Shown here piece after piece: positions 39,717 to 50,554 of a DNA stretch of 64,000 nt. The notes under the pieces were generated by a model. The model ran no database searches. It saw nothing but the letters and a program-made list of their open reading frames with translations, and had not been told where the DNA came from. How positions within the stretch are numbered: the first letter of the stretch is position 1; the number at the start of each line of letters is the position of its first letter. The stretch covers positions 1 to 64,000 of the forward strand of contig CAWKOS010000005.1 of assembly GCA_963851295.1 (NCBI GenBank). The letters are read 5' to 3'. The position numbers and the translations under genes are program-made. This DNA comes from JAOPZW01 sp963851295 (GTDB lineage: Bacteria > Actinomycetota > Thermoleophilia > Solirubrobacterales > Solirubrobacteraceae).

Positions 39717-42227
39717 TCAGAGCAGGGACGAGGCGAGGCCACGCGCCGCATCGGCGTCCTGCGCCTCGAGCGCCGCCTCGGCGGCGGCCTGCGCGTCGGC
39801 GAGATCGACGACGCGCAGCGCGGCCTTGGCCTCGGGGATCAGCGCCGGCGCCATGCTCAGCTCCGTGACCCCGAGGCCCGTGAGCAGGACGGCCGCGGCC
39901 GGGTCGCCCGCGAGCTCTCCGCAGACCCCCACCCAGCGGCCGTGGCGGGCGGCCGCCTGCACGGTCTCGCGAACGAGCTTGAGCACGGCCGGCTGCGGCC
40001 CGGCGAGGAGCCCGGCGAGGCGCTCGTCGCCGCGCTCGGCGGCCATCGTGTACTGCGTCAGGTCGTTGGTCCCCAGCGAGAAGAAGTCGACCTCGACGGC
40101 GAGCCGGTCCGCCGTCAGCGCCGCGGCCGGGACCTCGACCATGATCCCGAGCTCCATCGGGGCGTCGATGCCGGTCGCCGCCCGGGCCTCCTCGAGCGCC
40201 GCGCGCGCGGCGCGGACCTCGGCGAGCGTCGCGACCATCGGCAGCATCGTCTTGACCGGGTACTCGGCCGCGACGCGCAGGATCGCGCGCAGCTGGGTGG
40301 CGAGGACCTCGGGGCGCGAGAGCGCCAGGCGGATGCCCCGCACCCCGAGGAAGGGGTTGGCCTCGGGCGCCATCGGCAGCGCGGGCAGCGGCTTGTCGGC
40401 GCCGGCGTCGAGCGTGCGCACGACGAGCGGGCGGCCGTCGAGCGCGCGGGCGATCTCGCGCAGGGTCTCGGCCTGCTCGTCCTCGCCGGGCAGCTCGGCG
40501 CGATCGAGGAAGAGGAACTCGGTGCGCAGCAGGCCGACGCCCTCGGCGCCGAGCTGCACCGCCTTGGCCGCCTCGGCGGCGGACCCGAGGTTGGCGAAGA
40601 CCTCGACGCGCACGCCGTCGCGCGTGGCGCCCGGCTCGGCCGCGCGCTCGCGCGCCGCGGCGCGGCGGGCGACGAGCCGCTGGCGGCGTTCCTCGGCCTC
40701 GCGCAGGACGGCGTCGGGCGGATCGACCTGGAGCGTGCCGGCCTCGCCGTCGAGCAGCAGCGGCGTGCCCTCCTCGATCTGCATCAGCGCGTCGCCGAGG
40801 CCGACCGCGGCGGGCAGGCCGAGCGCGCGGGCGAGGATCGCCGCGTGCGCGGTCGCGGAGCCGTGGGCGGTGGCGATCCCGCGCACGAGCTCGGGATCGA
40901 GGCCGGCGGCCTCGGCAGGGGTGAGCTCGCCCGCAAGGACAATCCCGGGCTCGGTCGGGCCCGCGGCGTCCTCGCCCGTGATGGCGCCGACGACGCGGCG
41001 GCCGACGTCGAGGACGTCGGCGGCGCGCTCGCGCAGCAGCGGCTCGTCGAGGGCGCGGTAGCGCTGCGCGACCTGCTCGGCCGCGTCGTGCCAGGCGCGC
41101 TCGGCGGTCGCTCCGGCCGCGATCGCGTCGTGGGCGGGGTCGAGCATCGCCTCGTCGTCGAGCAGGGCGAGGTGGGCGTCGAAGATCGCCGCGTCCTTGG
41201 CGCCCGCGCGCGCGGCCACCGTCTCGCGGTCGCGCGCGATCGCCTCGCGGGCGCTCGCCAGGGCCTCGTCCAGGCGCTCGCGCTCGCGCTCGTCGGCGGG
41301 GCGCTCGGGCGGCGGACCGGCCGGGGCGCCCAGGCGCCGCGCCGGCCCGACCGCGACGCCGGCGGAGGCCGCGACGCCGGAGAGCACGTCGCCGCGCTGC
41401 GGCGGTCCGGCGCCGAACGTCGGTTTTACCCCGTCCTGACGTGGTAGGACCGACGTTCGAGCTGGTGGGGGTGGCGGGGGAGCCGCGCCGGCGGGCGCGA
41501 TGCCGTCGCCGAAGCCCTCGTCGGCGAGCGCGCGCAGCGCCGCGAGCGCCTCGGCCGCCTGGGGCCCCGAGGCGCTGACGAGCAGCGTGTCGCCGAGGCG
41601 CGCGCCGAGGGCCACGACGTTGGTCAGGCTCGTCGCCTTCACCGGCGGCGCGCCGCCGCCGGCCTTGGCGACGCGCACGTCGGCGTCGTGGCCGCGCGCG
41701 ATCTCCACGAAGCGCGCCGCGGGCCGGGCGTGCAGGCCGATCGCGTTGCGGACCTCGAGGCGCACCTCGGCGTCGGGCGCCGGCGCGGCCGGCTCGGCGG
41801 CGCCACCGGCCGCTTCGGGCCCCTCGGCCCCGAGCTGGGACGCCTTCATCGCCAGCGCGCCGCGCGCCTCGGCCGCGACCTCCTCGAGCGAGGCGCCGCC
41901 GCGCGCGGCGACCGCCGCGGCCACCGCGCCCTCCACCAGCGGCGCCTCGCTGAGCATCACGGGTCCGTCGTTCGTGTCGAGCATCTCGATCGCGAACTCG
42001 GCGCTCATGAGGGCGCTCCCGAGATCCATCAGCACGAGCACGCCGTCATCGGAGCGCGCGCGCTCGATCGCGGCGCGCACGCGCTCGGCGTCGGTGCCCA
42101 GCGCGCCGGGCTCCTCGAGCCCGCCGGCCGGCTCGATCTTCAGCTCCTCGCCGCCCATCTCGCGCGCGAGCGCGACGACCCCGTCGGCGAGCGCCTCGCT
42201 GTGAGAGACGACGACGAGCCCCACCAC
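39717..42227 (-). CDS. dhaM: DhaM: EIIA(Dha)-HPr-complete Enzyme I fusion
   Basis: This 836-residue phosphotransferase passes phosphate from PEP to the dihydroxyacetone kinase DhaL. Domain order: EIIA-Man-like (1-125, phosphohistidine His9 in VVSHSEALADG), an Ala/Pro linker, HPr (about 152-240, His166 in NAIGLHARPAARF), a Pro-rich linker, then full Enzyme I (about 275-836). In Enzyme I the active His is in GSATAHAAILAR, and GVGLLRTEFLFL, VRTLDAGADKPLP and the catalytic Cys in GVCGELAGDP are present. E. coli DhaM has only the N-terminal part of EI, so this version could be self-sufficient. It is the last gene of the minus-strand glycerol locus, 9 bp after glpC. Confidence 0.92.
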   Translation of the reverse strand: MVGLVVVSHSEALADGVVALAREMGGEELKIEPAGGLEEPGALGTDAERVRAAIERARSDDGVLVLMDLGSALMSAEFAIEMLDTNDGPVMLSEAPLVEGAVAAAVAARGGASLEEVAAEARGALAMKASQLGAEGPEAAGGAAEPAAPAPDAEVRLEVRNAIGLHARPAARFVEIARGHDADVRVAKAGGGAPPVKATSLTNVVALGARLGDTLLVSASGPQAAEALAALRALADEGFGDGIAPAGAAPPPPPPARTSVLPRQDGVKPTFGAGPPQRGDVLSGVAASAGVAVGPARRLGAPAGPPPERPADERERERLDEALASAREAIARDRETVAARAGAKDAAIFDAHLALLDDEAMLDPAHDAIAAGATAERAWHDAAEQVAQRYRALDEPLLRERAADVLDVGRRVVGAITGEDAAGPTEPGIVLAGELTPAEAAGLDPELVRGIATAHGSATAHAAILARALGLPAAVGLGDALMQIEEGTPLLLDGEAGTLQVDPPDAVLREAEERRQRLVARRAAARERAAEPGATRDGVRVEVFANLGSAAEAAKAVQLGAEGVGLLRTEFLFLDRAELPGEDEQAETLREIARALDGRPLVVRTLDAGADKPLPALPMAPEANPFLGVRGIRLALSRPEVLATQLRAILRVAAEYPVKTMLPMVATLAEVRAARAALEEARAATGIDAPMELGIMVEVPAAALTADRLAVEVDFFSLGTNDLTQYTMAAERGDERLAGLLAGPQPAVLKLVRETVQAAARHGRWVGVCGELAGDPAAAVLLTGLGVTELSMAPALIPEAKAALRVVDLADAQAAAEAALEAQDADAARGLASSLL

Positions 42228-42236
42228 GGCAGCGTC

Positions 42237-43466
42237 CTAGAGCCCGTACGCCCTGTGCAGCAGGTCGATCGGGTGCACGGCCGGCCGCTCGGTGGCCTTC
42301 GCGATCTGCCAGCGGCAGGTCTCACTGTCGCAGGCGACCGTGGCGGCGCCCGAGGCGCGCACCTGGTCGAAGAGGTCGGCGCCGACCGCCATCGCGATGT
42401 CGTACTTCTCCAGCTTGAGGCCGTACGTCCCGGCGATCCCGCAGCAGCGGGCGTTCATCTCGGTGACCTGCAGCTCGGGCACCAGCGCCAGCAGCTCGAG
42501 CGCCGGCTTGCCGATCCAGTGGCCCTGCTGCTGGCATGGCGCGTGGTAGGCGATCGTGTCGTTGACCGGCTTGAAGTCGGTCTTCAGCTCGCCGCGGTCG
42601 TGGAGCTCGAGCAGGAGCTCGCAGATGTCGTAGGTGCGCTCGCTGACGAGCTTGAGGTCGGGGTCGTCCTCGAGGCTGAGGATCTCGCGCGCCTCGCGCT
42701 TGAGCATCAGCGTGCAGCTCGTAGCGTTGCCGACGATGATCGTGTCCTCGTCCTGCACGTGCTTGGCGAGGTTGCGCGCCAGGCGCAGGACGACCTTGCG
42801 CGCGTCGTCGAAGAGGCCGCTGGACTGCAGCGGCAGCCCGCAGCAGTCCTGCTTGGGCACGCTGACCTCGAAGCCGTTGTGCTCGAGGATCGCGACGACC
42901 TTCTCGCCCTCCTCCGGCTCGTAGTACTCGGTGCCGCAGCCGTGGAAGTAGACGACCTTGCGCCCCGTCCTCGGGCTCTCGTGCTTGCGCGCCCAGCGCG
43001 AGAAGCGCCGCCCCGCGAAGTCCGGCGCGGGCGCGTCGCGGTGGACCTTCAGCAGCTTCTCGCCCAGGATCCGCAGCGGGCGCTTGTCGATCGTCCAGTT
43101 GGCGATCTTCGCCGCGGGCGTCCCCGCCCGCCCGAGCCACGTCGGGCGCGTGATGATGCGGTCGCGCAGCGGCACGCCCTTCTGGCGCTTGAGCTTGTTG
43201 CGCGCCTGCGCGTTGATCTCGGCGATCTTCACGCCCTGCGGGCAGGACTGCGTGCAGATGCCGCAGCCCGAGCAGTAGTCGACCGACCACTCGACCGAGG
43301 GCTCGTCGGCGATCCGGTAGCGCTCGGCCTGCGGCCCGGTGTACTTCGGCCCGCCGAAGAGCGGCGTGACGTTGGAGACCGGGCAGGCCGTCTCGCAGAT
43401 CGTGCACTTCACGCAGTGGTCGAGCGAGCCGCGCAGCAGCTCCTCGAGGACGCCGCCCTCGCTCAT
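42237..43466 (-). CDS. glpC: Anaerobic glycerol-3-phosphate dehydrogenase subunit C
   Basis: This 409-residue iron-sulfur membrane-anchor subunit passes electrons from GlpA to quinone. Two 4Fe-4S motifs lie at the N-terminus (CVKCTICETACP and CSGCGICTQSCPQG). Two CCG domains follow (QDCCGLPLQSSG and ARCCGIAGTYG), typical of GlpC/HdrD. ATG 43466 overlaps the glpB stop (ATGA), so the three subunits are translationally coupled. Despite the name, such systems also work with other quinone-linked chains. Confidence 0.93.
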   Translation of the reverse strand: MSEGGVLEELLRGSLDHCVKCTICETACPVSNVTPLFGGPKYTGPQAERYRIADEPSVEWSVDYCSGCGICTQSCPQGVKIAEINAQARNKLKRQKGVPLRDRIITRPTWLGRAGTPAAKIANWTIDKRPLRILGEKLLKVHRDAPAPDFAGRRFSRWARKHESPRTGRKVVYFHGCGTEYYEPEEGEKVVAILEHNGFEVSVPKQDCCGLPLQSSGLFDDARKVVLRLARNLAKHVQDEDTIIVGNATSCTLMLKREAREILSLEDDPDLKLVSERTYDICELLLELHDRGELKTDFKPVNDTIAYHAPCQQQGHWIGKPALELLALVPELQVTEMNARCCGIAGTYGLKLEKYDIAMAVGADLFDQVRASGAATVACDSETCRWQIAKATERPAVHPIDLLHRAYGL

Positions 43467-44800
43467 ACCGCCGCCTTCATGTTCGCGCCCTCGGCCAGCG
43501 CGACCTCCGCAGCGCGGTGGCCGCTGGAGAGCGCGATGCCCTCGCCCGAGCCCTCCCGCCACGGCACGGCTCCGGGCAGCGCGGCGCCGGCGACGAGGAC
43601 GTTCTCGGTGCCCTCGGCGCGCAGCGCGCCGTCGACCGCCACGCCGACGCGCGCCATCGGCTGCTCGGCGAGGTAGTCGCCCACGAAGCGCGGCGAGCCG
43701 GGCTCCGGGACGCCGCGCAGCGGCAGGCCGAGCACCGTCTCGCGCGTGACCCAGTCCGACCCCAGCGCGATCGCGCCCGAGGCGAAGCCGCCCGTGGCGA
43801 GCACGAACCAGCGCGCGTGGTAGGTGACGTCGTGGCCGGCGGCGCGGGCGCGCACGGCGCTGACGCGAGCGCCGTCGCGCTGCGCCTCGAGCACCGCGGA
43901 GCCGAGGATCAGCCGCCCGCCGGCGCGGCGCAGCGCCGAGCGCAGGGCCTCGAAGGCACGCATGCCGGGGACCGACGGCGGCAGGGTCGGGATCTCGAAG
44001 ACGCCGCGCCCCAGGCGCCGCTGCAGGTCGGCCCACGCGCCGTGCGGGTCGCGCAGGCCGAGCACGGCTGGCAGGCCGACGCGCTCGTCGCCACGCAGAC
44101 GGGGCATGATCTCCGCCGCGAACGCGGCGCGGAAGTCGGGGTCGTCGAAGCGCCGCGCGAGCCCCAGCGCATTGGCGTCGGCACGATCGAGCTCGAGCTC
44201 GACCTCGATCGCGCGCGCGGCGACGCCGGCCGTCGCCAGGTTGGCCGCGCACAGCGCCGCGTGGAAGTCGCGCAACGCGGGGGTGCCGACGATGCACACC
44301 GGCTCGCGCCGGCGCATGTCGCCCTCCGCCATCGTCTCGGGTACGAGTGCCGACGGGCGCAGGACGCCCACGGCGGTCGGCAGCAGGTGGTTGCGCTCCA
44401 GGTCGCCGACGTAGCGATAGCCGGGCTGCGGGCCACTGGCGATCCGCTCGGCGAACCACTGCAGCGCGGGCGCCACGCTCTCGACGCCCATCAGCGCGTA
44501 GGGGTGGTCGGGCCGAGCGGCGGCCAGCTCGCTCAGCGCGCGCGCGGGCTCCTCCACGCGCTCGGGCGCGTAGCCAAGGACGTCGACCGTCCCGGGCGCG
44601 AGGTGCGTCGAGCCGATCCCCTTGGCCAGCACGCACACGCGCGCGCCGCCCTCGGCGAGGCGGGTCGCGGCCGTGAGCCCGGCGCTGCCGGCGCCGATGA
44701 CCACCGCGTCGAAGTGCAGCTCGCCTCTGGCCCACGGGGCCCCCCCTTGCAGCGGTCGCGGACCCTGCGCGGCTGTGGACGGGGGCGTGGACTCTGTCAT
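43463..44800 (-). CDS. glpB: Anaerobic glycerol-3-phosphate dehydrogenase subunit B
   Basis: This 445-residue flavoprotein is the second subunit of the membrane G3P dehydrogenase. An N-terminal extension of about 28 residues precedes the FAD-binding AVVIGAGSAGLTAATRLAEG. Further on are VCVLAKGIGSTHLAPGTVDV, PTAVGVLRPSALVP, and the C-terminal VLVAGAALPG and GEGIALSSGHRAAEVAL. ATG 44800 overlaps the glpA stop (ATGA). It is encoded between glpA and glpC in the standard order. Confidence 0.92.
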   Translation of the reverse strand: MTESTPPSTAAQGPRPLQGGAPWARGELHFDAVVIGAGSAGLTAATRLAEGGARVCVLAKGIGSTHLAPGTVDVLGYAPERVEEPARALSELAAARPDHPYALMGVESVAPALQWFAERIASGPQPGYRYVGDLERNHLLPTAVGVLRPSALVPETMAEGDMRRREPVCIVGTPALRDFHAALCAANLATAGVAARAIEVELELDRADANALGLARRFDDPDFRAAFAAEIMPRLRGDERVGLPAVLGLRDPHGAWADLQRRLGRGVFEIPTLPPSVPGMRAFEALRSALRRAGGRLILGSAVLEAQRDGARVSAVRARAAGHDVTYHARWFVLATGGFASGAIALGSDWVTRETVLGLPLRGVPEPGSPRFVGDYLAEQPMARVGVAVDGALRAEGTENVLVAGAALPGAVPWREGSGEGIALSSGHRAAEVALAEGANMKAAV

Positions 44801-46353
44801 GTGGGCAGGTGCTCCACGTCGAGGATGCCTTGGAAGATCCAGTCGTCCAGGCGCGCCTGGCGCAGCTGGTCGCCGTAGAGGATCGGCCACGTGCCCTTCC
44901 AACGCTCCTGCAGAAAAGCCAGCAGCGCGCCGTTGGCCTGCTCGCCGCTCATCCCGTCCAGGCCGTGCAGAATCCCGGTGGCGCGATAGATGCAGAAGCC
45001 GCCCTGGCACGGGCCCATGCCCAGGCGCAGCTCGCGGCGGATGTCGTCGAGGTTCTGCGTGCCGCGGCGGCGCATGGCGTCCTCGAGCCGGCTGCGCGGG
45101 ATCATCTCGCACTCGCAGATGAGCTGGTCCTCGCGCAGGTGCTCCTCCTTGCGGGCCAGCCGGTCGCCGAGCTTGTAGGACTCGCCGCTCTCCGAGCCCG
45201 GCAGCGGCTCGGTGGCGGTCGTGCACTCGCGCGTCTCGCCGAGCTTGCGGCAGACCGCGTCGACCGTGTCCTCGGCCATGAGTCGGTAGGTCGTGAGCTT
45301 GCCCCCGGTCATGGTCACGAAGCGCTCGACGCCGTCGCGCTGCGCGTGGTCGAGCAGCGCGTGGGACCGTGTGATGTCGCGCGAGTCGGTGTCGGAGGCC
45401 TTGGAGTCCTCGAAGAGGGGGCGCACGCCGGTCCAGACGCGCAGCGCCCGCGCCTGCTTGAAGCCGGGCACGAGGCACTCCCCCTCCTCGAGCATCGCGT
45501 CGACCTCGTTCTGGTGAACCGTGTGGTCGTCGGGGTCCTCGGTGTGGACGTCGGTGGTGCCGATGACGCTGACGGTGCGGATAGGGACGATGATGTCGCC
45601 GTCGGAGGGCATCGTGCAGCGATTGATGACGGTGTTCACCAGCCGGTGGTTCATGGCGATCATGATCCCCCGGCCCGGGAGGATGCGGACGCCCTCGATG
45701 CCGGCCATGTCCGCGATGCGCCCGGCCCAGGCACCGGCAGCGTTGACCGTCACGCGCGCCTCGACGTCGGTCTCCTCTCCCGTGCGCTCGTCGCGCACGC
45801 GCGCGCCCGTGACCTCGTCGCCGTCGCGGTGGATGGCGATCACGCCGTGATAGGGGAGCACGCGGGCGCCGCGCTGCTGCGCGCCGCGCGCCATCGCCCC
45901 AACCAGCTTCCACACCTCGACGTTCCCATCGGGTACCCGGAACACGCGCGAGATCCCAGGATGCAGGCGCGGCTCCTCGCGCAGCGCCTGCGCCGGATCG
46001 ATCTCCTCGCACGGCACGCCGGTCGCCCGGCAGCCCTCGGCGAAGCGATCGGCGTACGCCGGGTCGTCGAACGGAGTGGTGACGAAGAAGCCGCCGGTGT
46101 CCTCGACGCAGTCGGCGGCGACCTTGCGCACGATCACGTTCTCGGCGATGCACTCCTCCGCGGCGTGCGGGTCCTTGACCGCGTAGCGCCCGCCGGAGTG
46201 CAGCAGCCCGTGAAAGCGCCCGCTGGTGCCCTCGGCCAGGTCGGCGCGATCGACGAGCACGACGTCGAAGCCGCGCAGCGCGGCATCCCACGTCACGCCG
46301 GCGCCGGTGGCGCCGCCGCCGATGACGAGGACGTCGGTGCTGAGGACCGTCAC
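44797..46353 (-). CDS. glpA: Glycerol-3-phosphate dehydrogenase subunit A (GlpA type)
   Basis: This 518-residue FAD enzyme oxidises glycerol 3-phosphate to DHAP. It begins VLVIGGGATGAGVTWDAALR (dinucleotide-binding fold), with SGRFHGLLHSGGRYA, FVTMTGGKLTTYRLMAE and a C-terminal BFD-type [2Fe-2S] domain (ICECEMIPRSRLEDAM, then GMGPCQGGFC). The C-terminal cysteines distinguish GlpA from aerobic GlpD and agree with the adjacent glpB and glpC. Start is GTG 46353, overlapping the glpX stop (GTGA). Confidence 0.94.
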   Translation of the reverse strand: MTVLSTDVLVIGGGATGAGVTWDAALRGFDVVLVDRADLAEGTSGRFHGLLHSGGRYAVKDPHAAEECIAENVIVRKVAADCVEDTGGFFVTTPFDDPAYADRFAEGCRATGVPCEEIDPAQALREEPRLHPGISRVFRVPDGNVEVWKLVGAMARGAQQRGARVLPYHGVIAIHRDGDEVTGARVRDERTGEETDVEARVTVNAAGAWAGRIADMAGIEGVRILPGRGIMIAMNHRLVNTVINRCTMPSDGDIIVPIRTVSVIGTTDVHTEDPDDHTVHQNEVDAMLEEGECLVPGFKQARALRVWTGVRPLFEDSKASDTDSRDITRSHALLDHAQRDGVERFVTMTGGKLTTYRLMAEDTVDAVCRKLGETRECTTATEPLPGSESGESYKLGDRLARKEEHLREDQLICECEMIPRSRLEDAMRRRGTQNLDDIRRELRLGMGPCQGGFCIYRATGILHGLDGMSGEQANGALLAFLQERWKGTWPILYGDQLRQARLDDWIFQGILDVEHLPT

Positions 46354-47336
46354 CCGCCCGCCCGGATGAGGTTGGAGCGCCCTGTGTGGTGGCGGCCCTC
46401 GATCACGCGCACCGCGCCGGACTTCGAGCGCATCGAGAGCGACTGCGTGAGCACGCGCTTCGGCGTGTAGCGCACGCCGCGCAGCAACTCGCCGTCGGTC
46501 ACGCCGGTGGCCGCGAAGAAGACGTCGCCGGAGACCAGGTCGTCGGTGGTGAGCACCTTGTCGAGGTCGTAGCTCGCGTCGAGCGCCGCCTGGCGCTCAC
46601 CGTCGTCGCGGGGGTAGAGCCTCCCGAAGATCGCGCCGTCCAGGCACTTCATCGCGCACGCGGCAATGACGCCCTCGGGGGTCCCGCCGATACCGACGAG
46701 CACGTCGACCGACGTGCCGTCGTCCGCCGCCAGGATCGCCCCGCCGACGTCGCCGTCGAGCAGGAACTTGATCCGGGCGCCCGTGCTCAGCACGCGCGCG
46801 ACGAGGTCGGCGTGACGCGGGCGATCGAGGATCGCGACCGTGATGTCGTCAGCCCGCTTGCCGCGCGCCTTGGCGATCAGCGCCAGCGTGTCCTCGATCG
46901 GCGCCTCGAAGTCGACGGCGTCGACCAGGTCGCCGGCGACGGCGAGCTTCTCCATGTACACGCACGGCCCGGGATCGAACATCGCGCCGCGGTCGGCCAC
47001 CGCGATGACCGCCAGCGCATCGGGCAGCGCCTTGGCGGTCAGGGTGGTGCCGTCGACCGGGTCGACGGCGATGTCGACGGCGGGCTGTGAGCCGTTGCCC
47101 ACGCGCTCGCCGTTGTAGAGCATCGGCGCCTCGTCCTTCTCGCCCTCGCCGATGACCACGATGCCGTCCATGGCGATCGAGGCGAGGACCGGGCGCATGG
47201 CGTCGACCGCGGCCTGGTCGACGAGCTCCTTGTCGCCGCGGCCCATGTAGCGACCCGCGGCGATGGCCGCGGCCTCGGTCACCCGGACGAGCTCGAGCGC
47301 CAGGTTCCGATCGGGATCGGGCGGCAGATCGCCCAT
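46350..47336 (-). CDS. glpX: Class II fructose-1,6-bisphosphatase
   Basis: This 328-residue phosphatase removes the 1-phosphate of fructose 1,6-bisphosphate in gluconeogenesis. GlpX motifs: IVVIGEGEKDEAPMLYNGE, IAVDPVDGTTLTAKALP (metal site), FLLDGDVGGAI, GGTPEGVIAACAMKCLDG. ATG 47336 is used; an adjacent GTG 47339 is equally close. It leads the glpX-glpA-glpB-glpC-dhaM segment, separated from glpK by a strong hairpin, so it may have its own weak promoter or rely on read-through. Position in the locus lets carbon from glycerol flow upward to hexoses. Confidence 0.93.
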   Translation of the reverse strand: MGDLPPDPDRNLALELVRVTEAAAIAAGRYMGRGDKELVDQAAVDAMRPVLASIAMDGIVVIGEGEKDEAPMLYNGERVGNGSQPAVDIAVDPVDGTTLTAKALPDALAVIAVADRGAMFDPGPCVYMEKLAVAGDLVDAVDFEAPIEDTLALIAKARGKRADDITVAILDRPRHADLVARVLSTGARIKFLLDGDVGGAILAADDGTSVDVLVGIGGTPEGVIAACAMKCLDGAIFGRLYPRDDGERQAALDASYDLDKVLTTDDLVSGDVFFAATGVTDGELLRGVRYTPKRVLTQSLSMRSKSGAVRVIEGRHHTGRSNLIRAGG

Positions 47337-47369
47337 CACGCCGAGTCTACGCCTGCCGGACCACCGGCT

Positions 47370-47394
47370 GGGGAGGGGCGGCCCGCCCCTCCCC
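47370..47394 (-). terminator. Hairpin between glpK and glpX
   Basis: GGGGAGGGGCG (47370-47380) and CGCCCCTCCCC (47384-47394) form an 11-bp perfect stem with a 3-nt loop, 12 bases after the glpK stop on the minus strand. It probably attenuates transcription into glpX-glpABC-dhaM. Confidence 0.65.
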
Positions 47395-47406
47395 GGTGCC
47401 GTGCGA

Positions 47407-48915
<1,509 letters not shown>

Positions 48916-48927
48916 TCGCTTTCTCCT

Positions 48928-49548
48928 TTAGCCTGACAGCGCCTCGGCGGCGCTCTTGAAGAGGTAGTAGGTAGACGTCGCGCCGGGATCCTGGTGGTCG
49001 ATGCTGCGTTCGCCGAGGTAGCTGGCGCGGCCCTTGCGGGCGACGAGGGGAATCGTCGCCCGCATGCCCTCCTCGGCCCCCTGTGCGGCCGCCCGCAGCC
49101 CATCGTCGAGATCCGAGGCGCCATCCATTGCCTCGATCGCGGGGATGAGCGCGTCGACCATGGTCTTGTCATTGGGCTGCGCCTTGCCCCGGGCCTGGAC
49201 GCCCTCGAGGCCCTTCTTCCATGCCTCGGTGAAGCCGGCGAGGTCGACCTCGTCCTGGCCGGCCATCGCTCCCCCCATCTGCAGGAAGAGCGTTCCGTAC
49301 AGCGGCCCCGCGGCGCCGCCGACGCTGGACACCAGCGCCATCGCGACGGTCTTGAGCACGGCGCCAGGATCGGCCTGCTCGGCGGCGTCGAGCTTCTCGA
49401 TCGCCTTGCGCATGCCGCGGTCCATGTTGGTGCCGTGGTCGCCGTCGCCGATCGCCTGGTCGAGACGGACGAGCTCCTGTCGGTGCTCGCCCATCTCGCC
49501 GGCGAAGCGGCGCATCCAGTCCACGACGGCGTCGCGGGTGATCGGCAC
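48928..49548 (-). CDS. dhaL: Dihydroxyacetone kinase subunit DhaL
   Basis: This 206-residue all-helical subunit holds ADP, accepts phosphate from DhaM and passes it to dihydroxyacetone on DhaK. The magnesium/ADP motif DQAIGDGDHGTNMDRGM is complete, followed by VGGAAGPLYGTLFLQMG and, near the C-terminus, ASYLGERSIDHQDPGATSTY. Start is GTG 49548. It lies 4 bp after dhaK. PTS-type DhaL requires DhaM, which is encoded as the last gene of the locus. Confidence 0.95.
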   Translation of the reverse strand: MPITRDAVVDWMRRFAGEMGEHRQELVRLDQAIGDGDHGTNMDRGMRKAIEKLDAAEQADPGAVLKTVAMALVSSVGGAAGPLYGTLFLQMGGAMAGQDEVDLAGFTEAWKKGLEGVQARGKAQPNDKTMVDALIPAIEAMDGASDLDDGLRAAAQGAEEGMRATIPLVARKGRASYLGERSIDHQDPGATSTYYLFKSAAEALSG

Positions 49549-49552
49549 TTGC

Positions 49553-50554
49553 CTACGAGCCCCAGCGCAGCGCGGGGGTGTTCACGGGCGCGTCCCAGTA
49601 ACGCACCATGTCGTCGTCGAGCTTGACCAGGGTGATCGAGCAGCCCTGCATCTCCAAGGAGGTGATGTAGTTGCCGATCAGGTTGCGCTCGATCGAGAGC
49701 CCGTGCTCTTGGGCGATCTTGGCCACTTCCGCGTAGACCACGTAGAGCTCGAGCAGCGGCGTGCCGCCCATGCCGTTGACGAAGGCGAGCACCTTGTCGC
49801 CCGACCCGAACGGGAGGTCCTCGAGGATCGGCGTCATGAGCCGCTCGGCGATCTGGGAGGCCGGCCCGATGTGCTCCCGGAAGCGCCCGGGCTCTCCGTG
49901 GATGCCGATGCCGATCTCGACCTCGTCATCGGCGAGCTCGAAGCTGGGCTCGCCCGACCCCGGCGTGATGCAGGGAGTCAGGGCCATGCCCATCGAGCGC
50001 CCGTTGGCGTTGACCTTCCGGCCGAGCTCGGCCACCTCCGCCAGCGACTTGCCGTCGTCGGCAGCGCCGCCGCAGATCTTCTCGACGAGCACCGTGACGC
50101 CCACGCCGCGACGGCCCGCGGTGTAGAGCGAGTCCTCCACCGCGACGTCGTCGTTGGTGAGGACCGTCTCGACCTCGATGTCCTCGGCCTTGCCCATGTC
50201 GGCCGCCATGTCGAAGTTCATGACGTCGCCGGTGTAGTTCTTGACCACGTGCAGGACGCCGGCGCCGCCGTTGACGGCCTTCGTCGCCTCGAGCATCTGG
50301 TCAGGGGTCGGCGAGGTGAAGACCTCGCCCGGACAGGCCGCGTCGAGCATCCCGGGCCCGACGAAGCCGCCGTGCATGGGCTCGTGGCCCGAGCCGCCGC
50401 CGGAGATGATCCCCACCTTGCCCTGCACGGGAGCGTCCGCACGGACGACGATGTAGGGCTCGTAGGTGATCCGCAGGCGGTCGCCGTGCGCGGCCTCCAT
50501 GCCGCGCAGAGCATCCCGGACCACGTCCTCCGGGGAGTTGATGAGCTTCTTCAT
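49553..50554 (-). CDS. dhaK: Dihydroxyacetone kinase subunit DhaK
   Basis: This 333-residue subunit binds dihydroxyacetone covalently through a histidine. Motifs: KVGIISGGGSGHEPMHGGFV, GVLHVVKNYTGDVMNFDMA, and IGIGIHGEPG, whose His is the hemiaminal-forming residue. The last third (VLAFVNGMGGTPLLELYVVY and NYITSLEMQGCSITLVKL) is typical. The enzyme is a kinase subunit, not a DhaKL fusion. ATG 50554 overlaps the glpF stop (ATGA), tying DHA phosphorylation to glycerol uptake. Confidence 0.95.
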   Translation of the reverse strand: MKKLINSPEDVVRDALRGMEAAHGDRLRITYEPYIVVRADAPVQGKVGIISGGGSGHEPMHGGFVGPGMLDAACPGEVFTSPTPDQMLEATKAVNGGAGVLHVVKNYTGDVMNFDMAADMGKAEDIEVETVLTNDDVAVEDSLYTAGRRGVGVTVLVEKICGGAADDGKSLAEVAELGRKVNANGRSMGMALTPCITPGSGEPSFELADDEVEIGIGIHGEPGRFREHIGPASQIAERLMTPILEDLPFGSGDKVLAFVNGMGGTPLLELYVVYAEVAKIAQEHGLSIERNLIGNYITSLEMQGCSITLVKLDDDMVRYWDAPVNTPALRWGS

